From assembly GCA_946803715.1 (NCBI GenBank), contig CAMPET010000051.1:38729-53420 (forward strand): a DNA stretch of 14,692 nucleotides. Reading direction: 5' to 3'. Source of the DNA: Beroe ovata (taxonomy: Eukaryota; Ctenophora; Nuda; Beroida; Beroidae). The notes beneath the pieces are model-generated. The model had not been told where the DNA came from, searched no databases, and was given only the letters and a program-made list of their open reading frames with translations. Every line of letters starts with the position of its first letter. The first letter of the stretch is position 1. The translations under genes and the position numbers were made by a program. Below are positions 9,301-14,692 of the stretch, piece by piece.

Positions 9301-12300
9301 AACTCACTTTTTAGCATTCAGAGAATTTAAAGAAGAAGTAGATTTTATCAACAAACACGGAGAAATCCCATTCGAAGCTGAAATCAACAAATTCTCATTC
9401 CTGACGGACACTGAACGAAAGCTCTACACCGGAATTAACGTCAGCGCGCTTTTTGACGAAGACCAAGACGAAGTGGCAGTCAGCGGCAGCAGGAGGAGGC
9501 GTAGCGCCACCGAGGTCCCTGAGGCGCTGGATTGGCACAAGAGAGGCGCTGGGAATGCCGTCAAGAACCAGGGTGACTGTGGCAGCTGCTGGGCGTTTGC
9601 CGGAGTCTCTGCCCTCGAAACAAACTACTACATTCTCACAGGAGAATCTGTGGATTTTTCCGATCAGGAGATCCTGGACTGTGCCTTCGGGGAGAGGGAT
9701 GGGTGTGAGGGAGGGCCGATCAACGGCGCACTGAAATATGTCCAAAATAGCGGCAGAATCGCTTATTTCAGTGACACTGGATATCATGGAAAAGATCGGG
9801 TATGTGAATATGAGACGTATCCAAACGCTTTCCAAAAAACGAGGGTGACCTACGTCAAGAGATACAATGGAGAAGATGGCCTTCTCGAAGTTTTGTTGAG
9901 TGGGGCTGTGGTCTCGGCCACAGATACGCCCAGATCTCTCTTCATGTACAAAAGTGGGCTTTTCCAGGACACTTACAACTGCAAATCGATGCCAGACCAT
10001 GCGGTAACTGTTGTGGGATTTGGACCACTTCACTGGAGAATAAGGAATTCCTGGGGTTTACAATGGGGTGATAAGGGTTATGCTCAGTACAGCCGGGATG
10101 TGCCTGACAACTGCAGAATAGCGAGTTACATCTATTTCCCCAATCTGGAGTGCAAGGAAGCGGGCACGTGTAAAGTCGATGAAATGTATCGGAAACCGTG
10201 TGTCAATGAAGCGGGGGATATTTGGTGCAACAGACCGGTTAGAGCGAGGCTGTGCAGGCTGTTCCCAGTGGGGCATCGGGATAGGGGAAAGTGTGAAAGT
10301 GTGAGGGAAAAGTGTAAGCGAAGATGCGGACTTTGCTGATTTGACAAGGTTTATTTTGACTGTTTATTACTTTGAGCTGATGAAATCAACAGTGAGATTT
10401 TAGAAATATTGTGTCTGGCTTTGTCGTCTCGCCTCGTCATTTCACTAGACAGAATGAAATAAATTCGTAGAAAATGGGCGATAAACTGCGACCTCTATCA
10501 GCCAGTCATACGTCTCTAATACAGCCAGATGCCCATGGGTTTGTTATGCGTCCTATTTAGTATTCATTATGTAATTAATTATTACTAATTAATTACATAA
10601 TTAATTAGTATCTTTATGGCAGGATGGGCGACTCTCTTTTGGTGTTGAATTATAGTCCGGAACTCCCATTGCAATAAACCTTATCCACTATTCAGGTCGC
10701 CTTAGGGCCTCATGAGGGCCGCACGGCGCACATAGGTATAGGCCACAGCCAATCACCCATTTTCTCCAACGAACTTTAAATTCTTGAAATATTATAGTTA
10801 CGTGAATTGTATTCGATCAAAAAAGGAATTGGAAATAGCATCAGAAAACATTTTGAAATATTAATTTTATGAAGGAGCAATTTTGTCTAATACTCGAAAC
10901 AGCCTCATTATTGGCGTGTGCACGTTTTAATTTGCTGCGGCCTTCACGACATCATGAATACGATATTACTGCTGTGTTTTACCACTCTCGTTTTGGGAAA
11001 CCAAGATGTCAAAGACTATTTGGAAACAGTCGCAAAGTTCGGTGCGGATCCCATGGTCATCGATCAGAAACCCGGAACGCTCGGAAGTTCCGAAGATGAA
11101 CCTGAAGACGAAAATGACCATTATGCCGCTAAGATTATCTCTGCACAAATGATCGACAAAACTCACTTTCTAGCATTCAGAGAGTTCAAGAGAGAGGTTG
11201 AATTTATCAACAGCCGCAATGAAATCCCATTCGAAGCTGAAATCAACAAGTTCTCATTCCTGACCGAAGCCGAACGAAAACTCTACACTGGAATCAACGT
11301 CAGTGCTCTCTACCAACGTGATCTCGACATAGTTCAATCGAGACCGATGAAATCATGGAAACGCAGATACACTCGAGACGCTGATGATGACGACATTCCA
11401 GAAGCGTTGGATTGGGAAGAAGAAGGCGCAGTTACGCCCGCCAGATCTCAAGGAAACTGTGGGAGTTGTTGGGCATTCGCGGGCGTGGCAGCCCTCGAAA
11501 CTAACTATTTCATCCACACTGGCGATAAAGTCCAGTTTTCCGACCAAGAAGTTGTAGATTGTGCCTTGGAAGCCAAAGTTGGCAAAAGTGGCTGTACGGC
11601 GGCGTCACATAACAACGCCTTCCACTATGTGAAGAGGACGGGGAGGCTTGGTTTCCGCGAAGATACCGGATACCACGAAAAGGACAGGGTCTGTCGATAC
11701 GATTCTAGCAGGAACGCCTTCACTAAGATGAACGTCATCAACGTCAAGTTGTTCAGAGACGAAGATGGGCTCCTGGAGATGTTACTCAGTGGTGCAGTGG
11801 CAGCGACCATCGACACGCCAAAGTCATTTTATGCGTATAAGAGAGGTCTCTTCGAGGATCAAGAAAACTGCCGCCGTACGCCCAATCACGCCGTGACAGT
11901 TATTGGCTACGGCCCAAATCACTGGAGATTTAAGAATTCGTGGGGACGAGAGTGGGGCGATCGCGGGTATGCCAAATTCAGCAGGTCTGTGGTCAGCAAC
12001 TGTCTGATTGCAAATCAAGTCTTCGTCCCAATACTGGAATGTAAAGATGGGGTAACATGCCAAACACACAAAAAGTATAGGGAAATGTGTTACAATGATG
12101 AAAAGGAATATTATTGCTTCAGAAATCGAAGATTGTGTACTTTGCTCCCTGAGGGAGCGAGGTATCGACCGAAAAGTTTGAGAATGCAGACACAATGCAG
12201 GCGAACCTGTGGACTCTGTTAAATGTGTGTGACATATTGACAGTTTCTGTGTCGCTGGTGATTGTTCTAGTAATCTGTATTGTATCAGATTTTGACATTT

Positions 12301-14619
12301 AACTGACAATTGAAATGTTTATAAACTTGAAAACGAGATTTTAGAATAAGACCGTTTTTCCTTCGACTTAAATGCTGAAATAAATACGATATAACTATTT
12401 AGTTTTACCACTTTCGCTTTGGGAAACCAATATATCTCCGAAAATTTCTAGACAGTTGAAAAGTTCGGTGCGGATCCCTTGGTCATCGATCGGAAACCGG
12501 GATTAGTCGGAAGTTCCGAGGATGAACCTGAAGATGAAAGTGACCATTTGCCGCTAAGATTGTCTCAGCACAAATGGTAGACAAAACTCACTTTTGAGTT
12601 TTGAGTGACCCACACCTTTGAGGGGGGGGAATGTTGAGTGGGGCTGTGGTCTCGGCCACAGACACGCCCAGATCTTTCTTCATGTACAAAAGTGGGCGTT
12701 TCCACTAATGATAATTGTTGCAGTAGAGGGATTCCCCGATCCCAAACCGCGCGGTGACTGTTGATGGGACGCTTCATATATAATATAGGCCACAGCTAAT
12801 CGCCCATTTTCTCCAACTAAGTTCAAATCCGTGATATATCATAGTTCCGTGAATTGTATCGCAAATAGCATCAGAAAACATTTTGAAATAAAAATTTTAC
12901 GGAGGAGCAATTTTGTCTAATACTCGAAACAGACTCATTATTGGCGTGTGCACGTTTTAATTTGCTGCGGCCTTCACGACATCATGAATACGATATTACT
13001 GCTGTGTTTTACCACTCTCGTTTTGGGAAACCAAGATGTCAAAGACTATTTGGAGACAGTTGCAAAGTTCGGTGCGGATCCCATGGTCATCGATCAGAAA
13101 CCCGGAACGCTCGGAAGTTCCGAGGATGAACCTGAAGACGAAAATGACCATTATGCCGCTAAGATTATCTCTGCCCAAATGGTTGACAAAACTCACTTCC
13201 TAGCATTCAGAGAGTTTAAGAGAGAGGTAGATTTTATCAACAGCCACATCGAAATCCCATTCGAAGCCGAAATTAACAAGTTCTCATTCCTGACCGAAGC
13301 CGAACGAAAACTCTACACTGGAATCAACGTCAGTGCTCTCTACCAAAGAGATCTGGAGGAAGTTAAATCGAGACCGATGAAATCATGGAAACGCAGATAC
13401 ACTCGAGACGCTGATGATGACGACATTCCAGACGCGTTGGATTGGGACAAAGAAGGGGCAGTAACCCCTGTCAGAGCTCAAGGAAACTGTGGGAGTTGTT
13501 GGGCGTTCGCCGGGGTTTCATCTCTCGAAACTAACTATTTCATCCACACTGGCGATAAAGTCCAGTTTTCCGACCAAGAAGTTATAGATTGTGCCTTCGA
13601 ATCTAGAGCAGGGAAAGATGGCTGCACAGGATCGCCACTCAACGGCGCCTTCCTCTATGTGAAGAGGTCTGAGAGGCTTGCTTTCCGTCAAGATACCGGA
13701 TACCACAGCAAGGATCGAGTGTGCCGATACGATTCGCACAGAAACGCCTTCACGAAGATGAAACTCACCAACATCAAGAGGTTCACTGACGATGATGGAC
13801 TCCTGGAGGTGTTACTCAGCGGTTCAGTGGCGGCCGCCATCAACGTGCCAACTTCATTCTACATGTATAAGAGAGGTAACTTTGAGGACCAACACAATTG
13901 CGGCCTTGTGCCTCAACACGCCGTGAATGTTGTCGGTTTCGGCCCAAATCACTGGAGACTGAGGAATTCGTGGGGACCAGAGTGGGGCGATCGCGGGTAT
14001 GCCAAATTCAGCAGGTCTGTGGTCAACAATTGCCAGGTCGCAAAACACGTGTACTATCCTGTACTGGAATGTAAAGATGAGGCAACATGCCAGCCGCACG
14101 AGAAATATCGGGAACTGTGTTACAATGTTGAGAAGGACTTTTGGTGCAACAGAAATCGAAGATTGTGTACTTTGCTCCCTGAGGGAGCGAGGTATCGACC
14201 GAAAAGTTTGAGAATGCAGACACAATGCAGGCGAACCTGTGGACTCTGTTAAATGTATGTGACATTTTGACAGTTTCTGTGTCGCTGGTGATTGTTCTAG
14301 TAATCTGTATTGTATCAGATTTTGACATTTTACCTGCTTGAAATGTTTATAAACTTGGACACGGGATTTTAAAAAGATTTCTTTGTTTTTTTTTCGACTC
14401 AAATCAAGAATTGAAACTTCATCAAGGATCAAGAAAAAGAAGTTTACGAGTTAATAAATTTTTCCCCAAAATCTTCTGTTCTTAGTCTGATAATAACGAA
14501 ATTTATTCCAGGAGTTGTATTTGTCGTATAACGCGATCTCTGACGTTAGCCCATTAAGTATGGTAGACACGTTGGAGTTAGTGGACATTGAGAGTAACAG
14601 TGTCCAGACTATGGAGCAG
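6381..14619 (+). CDS. LRRC56: LRRC56, leucine-rich-repeat axonemal dynein transport factor (5' part)
   Basis: Coding exons are 6381-6433, 6544-6694, 7897-8015, 8527-8653 and 14512-14619. All have GT-AG introns and matching phases, and together give the first 186 residues; the gene continues past the window. The start is ATG 6381 (MTSVHMPLYN), whose exon ends in AG and pairs with the T at 6544 to make Ser. Residues around 57-68 (VLFEDVLSPKKL), then RQLTGFSDLSQV and VDTTESSLGSLG, follow the block order I know from LRRC56 proteins just before the repeats. About four SDS22-like leucine-rich repeats follow: LPNLCELRLSGSRI, LRCLQVLWMSRCGL, IGQLKELYLSYNAI and VDTLELVDIESNSV. In family members (Chlamydomonas ODA8, human LRRC56) the protein acts with intraflagellar transport to deliver outer dynein arms to motile cilia. 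The last intron seen, 8654-14511, is unusually long and contains three protease genes on the same strand. Confidence 0.9.
7303..7380 (+). other. Candidate cassette exon of LRRC56
   Basis: This 78-bp segment is open in the host frame, begins after a good acceptor (ttctcttctgcag) and ends at CTG|GTAGGC. It would add 26 residues (ESIPSGKDLEDEL and onward). Joining exon 6544-6694 directly to 7897-8015 already gives the uninterrupted family sequence LSPKKL-RQLTGFSDL. The segment is therefore either a skippable cassette exon or a chance look-alike. The intron without it is 1.2 kb and shows nothing else. Confidence 0.3.
8034..8360. repeat. CA-rich microsatellite region in LRRC56 intron
   Basis: There are dense (CA)n and cacaaacac repeats, including an 18-bp run of alternating AC near 8161-8179, and related acaaacac words up to about 8350. 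It lies wholly within the intron 8016-8526. Cys/Val-rich open frames on the minus strand are products of this repeat. Confidence 0.85.
8457..8520. repeat. Two-copy tandem repeat next to a splice acceptor
   Basis: The block ttattccacactttctcg...aactatatatt (8457-8491) is repeated with small changes at 8490-8520. The copies end directly before the acceptor tttctcag of the exon at 8527, so the duplicated pyrimidine-rich sequence forms its polypyrimidine tract. Confidence 0.7.
8680..8744. repeat. 11-bp tandem repeat (cttgataatta)
   Basis: About six imperfect copies of the unit ttgataattac, with variants ttgaaagttac and ttgatagttac, lie head to tail soon after the donor of the long LRRC56 intron. 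Confidence 0.8.
9017..9036 (+). promoter_or_regulatory. Conserved upstream element, protease 1
   Basis: The sequence ttttatgaaggagcaatttt ends 70 nt before the start codon. The same 20-mer stands 69 nt before the start of protease 2, and a version with two changes stands 69 nt before protease 3. Its AT-rich left end could serve as a TATA-like core promoter. Between this element and the ATG, copy 1 is clearly diverged from copies 2 and 3, so the element stands out as conserved. Confidence 0.5.
9107..10339 (+). CDS. Secreted C1A cysteine protease with ShK-like C-terminal domain (copy 1)
   Basis: This intronless gene encodes 410 residues; papain-family precursors are usually nearer 330. The signal peptide is residues 1-15 (MIAILLLCFTTLVLG). 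The propeptide is about 16-133, with the second half of an I29-like inhibitor fold (FREFKEEVDFINKH, INKFSFLTDTE), a possible N-glycan at NVS 111 and a furin-like SRRRRS site at 128-133. The mature enzyme starts near PEALDW at 138. The active-site residues of family C1A are all present: Gln155, Cys161 (QGDCGSCWAF), His298 and Asn314 (NSWG). The substrate-loop motif GCEGG (199-203) is canonical. Residues 349-410 hold nine Cys and end CKRRCGLC, the ShK-type Cx3CxxC finish; the Cys spacing is longer than a standard ShK domain and one Cys is unpaired by count. Expected role: an extracellular or vesicular endopeptidase activated by propeptide removal. The start ATG aligns with those of copies 2 and 3. 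Two out-of-frame ATGs (9043, 9094) precede it. Confidence 0.93.
   Translation: MIAILLLCFTTLVLGNQDVKDYLETVAKFGADPMVIDQKPGLFEEPDDKSDHYASKIISAQMVDKTHFLAFREFKEEVDFINKHGEIPFEAEINKFSFLTDTERKLYTGINVSALFDEDQDEVAVSGSRRRRSATEVPEALDWHKRGAGNAVKNQGDCGSCWAFAGVSALETNYYILTGESVDFSDQEILDCAFGERDGCEGGPINGALKYVQNSGRIAYFSDTGYHGKDRVCEYETYPNAFQKTRVTYVKRYNGEDGLLEVLLSGAVVSATDTPRSLFMYKSGLFQDTYNCKSMPDHAVTVVGFGPLHWRIRNSWGLQWGDKGYAQYSRDVPDNCRIASYIYFPNLECKEAGTCKVDEMYRKPCVNEAGDIWCNRPVRARLCRLFPVGHRDRGKCESVREKCKRRCGLC
10458..10463 (+). terminator. Polyadenylation signal AATAAA, protease 1
   Basis: A canonical AATAAA lies about 120 nt after the stop codon of the first protease gene, at a normal distance for a short 3' UTR. 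Confidence 0.65.
10469..10765. mobile_element. Possible small terminal-inverted-repeat element
   Basis: The left end at 10469 (agaaaatgggcgat) and the right end at 10765, read on the other strand (agaaaatgggtgat), match at 20 of the first 26 positions. No protein is encoded inside. This fits a non-autonomous (MITE-like) element of about 297 bp. No clear target-site duplication is seen. The right-end sequence also occurs upstream of protease 3 (12785-12811), where no left end is found. It fills the spacer between protease genes 1 and 2. Confidence 0.35.
10566..10601. repeat. AT-rich perfect palindrome
   Basis: The arm attatgtaattaatta (10566-10581) and its exact reverse complement (10586-10601) flank a 4-nt loop, in the middle of the candidate inverted-repeat element. 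Confidence 0.85.
10738..10953 (+). repeat. Upstream block shared with protease 3
   Basis: From taggccacagc to the ATG this block is homologous to 12785-12983, with a short indel and scattered changes. The last 50 bp before the ATG differ at very few positions. The promoter was therefore part of the duplicated unit, and copies 2 and 3 probably share regulation. Confidence 0.85.
10865..10884 (+). promoter_or_regulatory. Conserved upstream element, protease 2
   Basis: This 20-mer is identical to the element before protease 1 and lies 69 nt before the ATG at 10954. Confidence 0.5.
10954..12222 (+). CDS. Secreted C1A cysteine protease with ShK-like domain (copy 2), altered substrate loop
   Basis: This intronless gene encodes 422 residues. 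The frame is open upstream of 10954, but the only earlier candidate is a GTG; ATG 10954 gives a clean signal peptide (MNTILLLCFTTLVLG) and aligns with copy 1. The propeptide is about 16-148, with an acidic stretch (SSEDEPEDEND), an I29-like half and the basic site KRRYTR at 136-141. The catalytic residues Gln166, Cys172, His312 and Asn328 are intact. The GCxGG loop, part of the S1/S3 wall in papain-like enzymes, reads GCTAASHNN (213-221), so both conserved Gly are lost. The enzyme is probably active with altered specificity, but reduced activity is possible. The tail (363-422) has eight Cys and ends CRRTCGLC. Its propeptide, tail end and 3' flank are nearly the same as copy 3. Confidence 0.93.
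   Translation: MNTILLLCFTTLVLGNQDVKDYLETVAKFGADPMVIDQKPGTLGSSEDEPEDENDHYAAKIISAQMIDKTHFLAFREFKREVEFINSRNEIPFEAEINKFSFLTEAERKLYTGINVSALYQRDLDIVQSRPMKSWKRRYTRDADDDDIPEALDWEEEGAVTPARSQGNCGSCWAFAGVAALETNYFIHTGDKVQFSDQEVVDCALEAKVGKSGCTAASHNNAFHYVKRTGRLGFREDTGYHEKDRVCRYDSSRNAFTKMNVINVKLFRDEDGLLEMLLSGAVAATIDTPKSFYAYKRGLFEDQENCRRTPNHAVTVIGYGPNHWRFKNSWGREWGDRGYAKFSRSVVSNCLIANQVFVPILECKDGVTCQTHKKYREMCYNDEKEYYCFRNRRLCTLLPEGARYRPKSLRMQTQCRRTCGLC
12121..12300 (+). repeat. 3' block nearly identical to protease 3
   Basis: This block covers the last 33 codons, the stop and about 78 nt of 3' flank. It matches 14151-14330 with only two base differences in 180, and the first 106 bp are identical. The catalytic domain just upstream is far more diverged, so the boundary is sharp. 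Confidence 0.95.
12379..12384 (+). terminator. Polyadenylation signal AATAAA, protease 2
   Basis: AATAAA lies about 157 nt after the stop of protease 2. It overlaps the mutated start codon (ATA) of the downstream pseudogene. Confidence 0.55.
12380..12775 (+). pseudogene. Broken, chimeric fourth copy of the protease gene
   Basis: The 5' part (12380-12600) aligns base for base with the start of copies 2 and 3. Its ATG has become ATA, codon 5 is TAA (12392-12394), codon 24 is TAG (12449-12451), and a one-base deletion breaks the frame at gaccatttgcc near 12541. After a short unrelated or G-rich join (about 12600-12632), the sequence resumes at the late catalytic domain (12633-12773). There it matches copy 1 (ttgagtggggctgtggtctc, as at 9896) rather than copies 2 or 3. 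The catalytic-Cys region, the active-site Asn and the whole C-terminal domain are missing. It cannot make a protease. Confidence 0.88.
12785..12983 (+). repeat. Upstream block shared with protease 2
   Basis: This is the partner of 10738-10953. It runs from taggccacagc to the ATG of protease 3 and carries a short deletion near 12860 relative to copy 2. Confidence 0.85.
12895..12914 (+). promoter_or_regulatory. Conserved upstream element, protease 3
   Basis: The sequence ttttacggaggagcaatttt lies 69 nt before the ATG at 12984. It differs at two positions from the element before copies 1 and 2. Confidence 0.45.
12984..14252 (+). CDS. Secreted C1A cysteine protease with ShK-like C-terminal domain (copy 3)
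   Basis: This intronless gene encodes 422 residues. The architecture is as in copy 2: signal peptide 1-15, propeptide to about 148 with the KRRYTR basic site, catalytic Gln166/Cys172/His312/Asn328, and a Cys-rich tail 363-422 ending CRRTCGLC. The substrate loop is GCTGSPLNG, so the second conserved Gly of GCxGG is Ser, intermediate between copies 1 and 2. By my count it differs from copy 2 at 7 of 148 positions before the mature domain, at 69 of 242 positions in residues 149-390, and at none in 391-422. The ATG at 12984 is chosen over the in-frame GTG 36 bases upstream. The stop is TAA, 259 bp before the next LRRC56 exon. Confidence 0.93.
   Translation: MNTILLLCFTTLVLGNQDVKDYLETVAKFGADPMVIDQKPGTLGSSEDEPEDENDHYAAKIISAQMVDKTHFLAFREFKREVDFINSHIEIPFEAEINKFSFLTEAERKLYTGINVSALYQRDLEEVKSRPMKSWKRRYTRDADDDDIPDALDWDKEGAVTPVRAQGNCGSCWAFAGVSSLETNYFIHTGDKVQFSDQEVIDCAFESRAGKDGCTGSPLNGAFLYVKRSERLAFRQDTGYHSKDRVCRYDSHRNAFTKMKLTNIKRFTDDDGLLEVLLSGSVAAAINVPTSFYMYKRGNFEDQHNCGLVPQHAVNVVGFGPNHWRLRNSWGPEWGDRGYAKFSRSVVNNCQVAKHVYYPVLECKDEATCQPHEKYRELCYNVEKDFWCNRNRRLCTLLPEGARYRPKSLRMQTQCRRTCGLC
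14151..14330 (+). repeat. 3' block nearly identical to protease 2
   Basis: This is the partner of 12121-12300, with two differences in 180 bp. Similarity fades after 14330. Confidence 0.95.
14453..14458 (+). terminator. Polyadenylation signal AATAAA, protease 3
   Basis: AATAAA lies about 200 nt after the stop of protease 3 and only 53 bp before the LRRC56 acceptor at 14511. Cleavage here would have to avoid truncating host transcripts. Confidence 0.6.
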
Positions 14620-14692
14620 GTTTGTCCGTGTGTGTGTGTGTGTGTGTGTTTTTGTGTGTGTGTGTGTGTGTGTGGGTTTTTGTGTGTGTTTG
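14620..14692. repeat. TG microsatellite after LRRC56 exon
   Basis: The donor gtttgt of the exon ending at 14619 leads directly into (GT)n tracts interrupted by short T and G runs. These reach the window edge. Confidence 0.9.

Larger units (their letters stand above)
8654..14511 (+). other. LRRC56 intron hosting nested protease array
   Basis: The donor is AAG|gtttga after 8653 and the acceptor is ttattccag before 14512; both flanking exons end or begin in phase 0. The intron is 5858 bp, against 110, 1202 and 511 bp for the other three. Its left 360 bp, before the first protease promoter, holds a short tandem repeat and otherwise nothing recognised. The rest is taken up by three protease genes, one pseudogene and their spacers. 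Confidence 0.85.

Noticed and set aside
9395-10033. A 212-codon open frame on the minus strand inside protease 1
   Set aside because: It lies entirely antisense to a well-supported protease gene, has no signal or domain features, and its length follows from the codon use of the sense strand.
10918-10953. N-terminal extension of protease 2 (and the same at 12948-12983 for protease 3)
   Set aside because: The extended frame starts with GTG and puts 12 residues ahead of an ideal signal peptide. ATG 10954/12984 aligns with the start of protease 1.

Overview
This is a eukaryotic, animal-type window. Three genes are split by GT-AG introns, polyadenylation signals follow compact genes, and CA/TG microsatellites and fold-back repeats fill the non-coding DNA. 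One gene encodes LRRC56, a ciliary dynein-arm factor, so the organism has motile cilia. The pairing of secreted papain-like proteases with a ShK-like C-terminal domain suggests an aquatic invertebrate. I cannot name the phylum from the sequence.

Layout: (a) 1-115 is a 12-bp minisatellite. (b) 309-2280 (+) is the 3' part of a class A G-protein-coupled receptor (TM5 end, TM6, TM7, long tail) in five exons. (c) 2600-3149 (-) is a convergent two-exon gene for a small unrecognised membrane protein. (d) 3150-6380 is mostly non-coding, with a cluster of five near-perfect palindromes at 4078-4618 and a CpG-dense block at 5160-5745. (e) 6381-14619 (+) holds the first five recognised coding exons of LRRC56; the gene runs off the right edge. 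(f) The 5.86-kb LRRC56 intron 8654-14511 contains, on the same strand, three intact intronless genes for secreted C1A (papain-family) cysteine proteases, at 9107-10339, 10954-12222 and 12984-14252. A broken fourth copy lies at 12380-12775.

The protease array is the most interesting part. Each protein has a signal peptide, a short I29-like propeptide with a basic processing site, a catalytic domain with Gln/Cys/His/Asn intact, and a cysteine-rich C-terminal domain ending like a ShK domain. Divergence along the genes is strongly uneven. The signal peptide is almost invariant in all three. The propeptide and the last 32 residues plus 3' flank are almost invariant between copies 2 and 3. The catalytic domain, including the substrate-pocket loop, has diverged. 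Together with the chimeric pseudogene, this points to recombination or gene conversion plus diversification of the protease domain. The lack of introns suggests that the founder was a retrocopy which landed in an LRRC56 intron and then duplicated in tandem.
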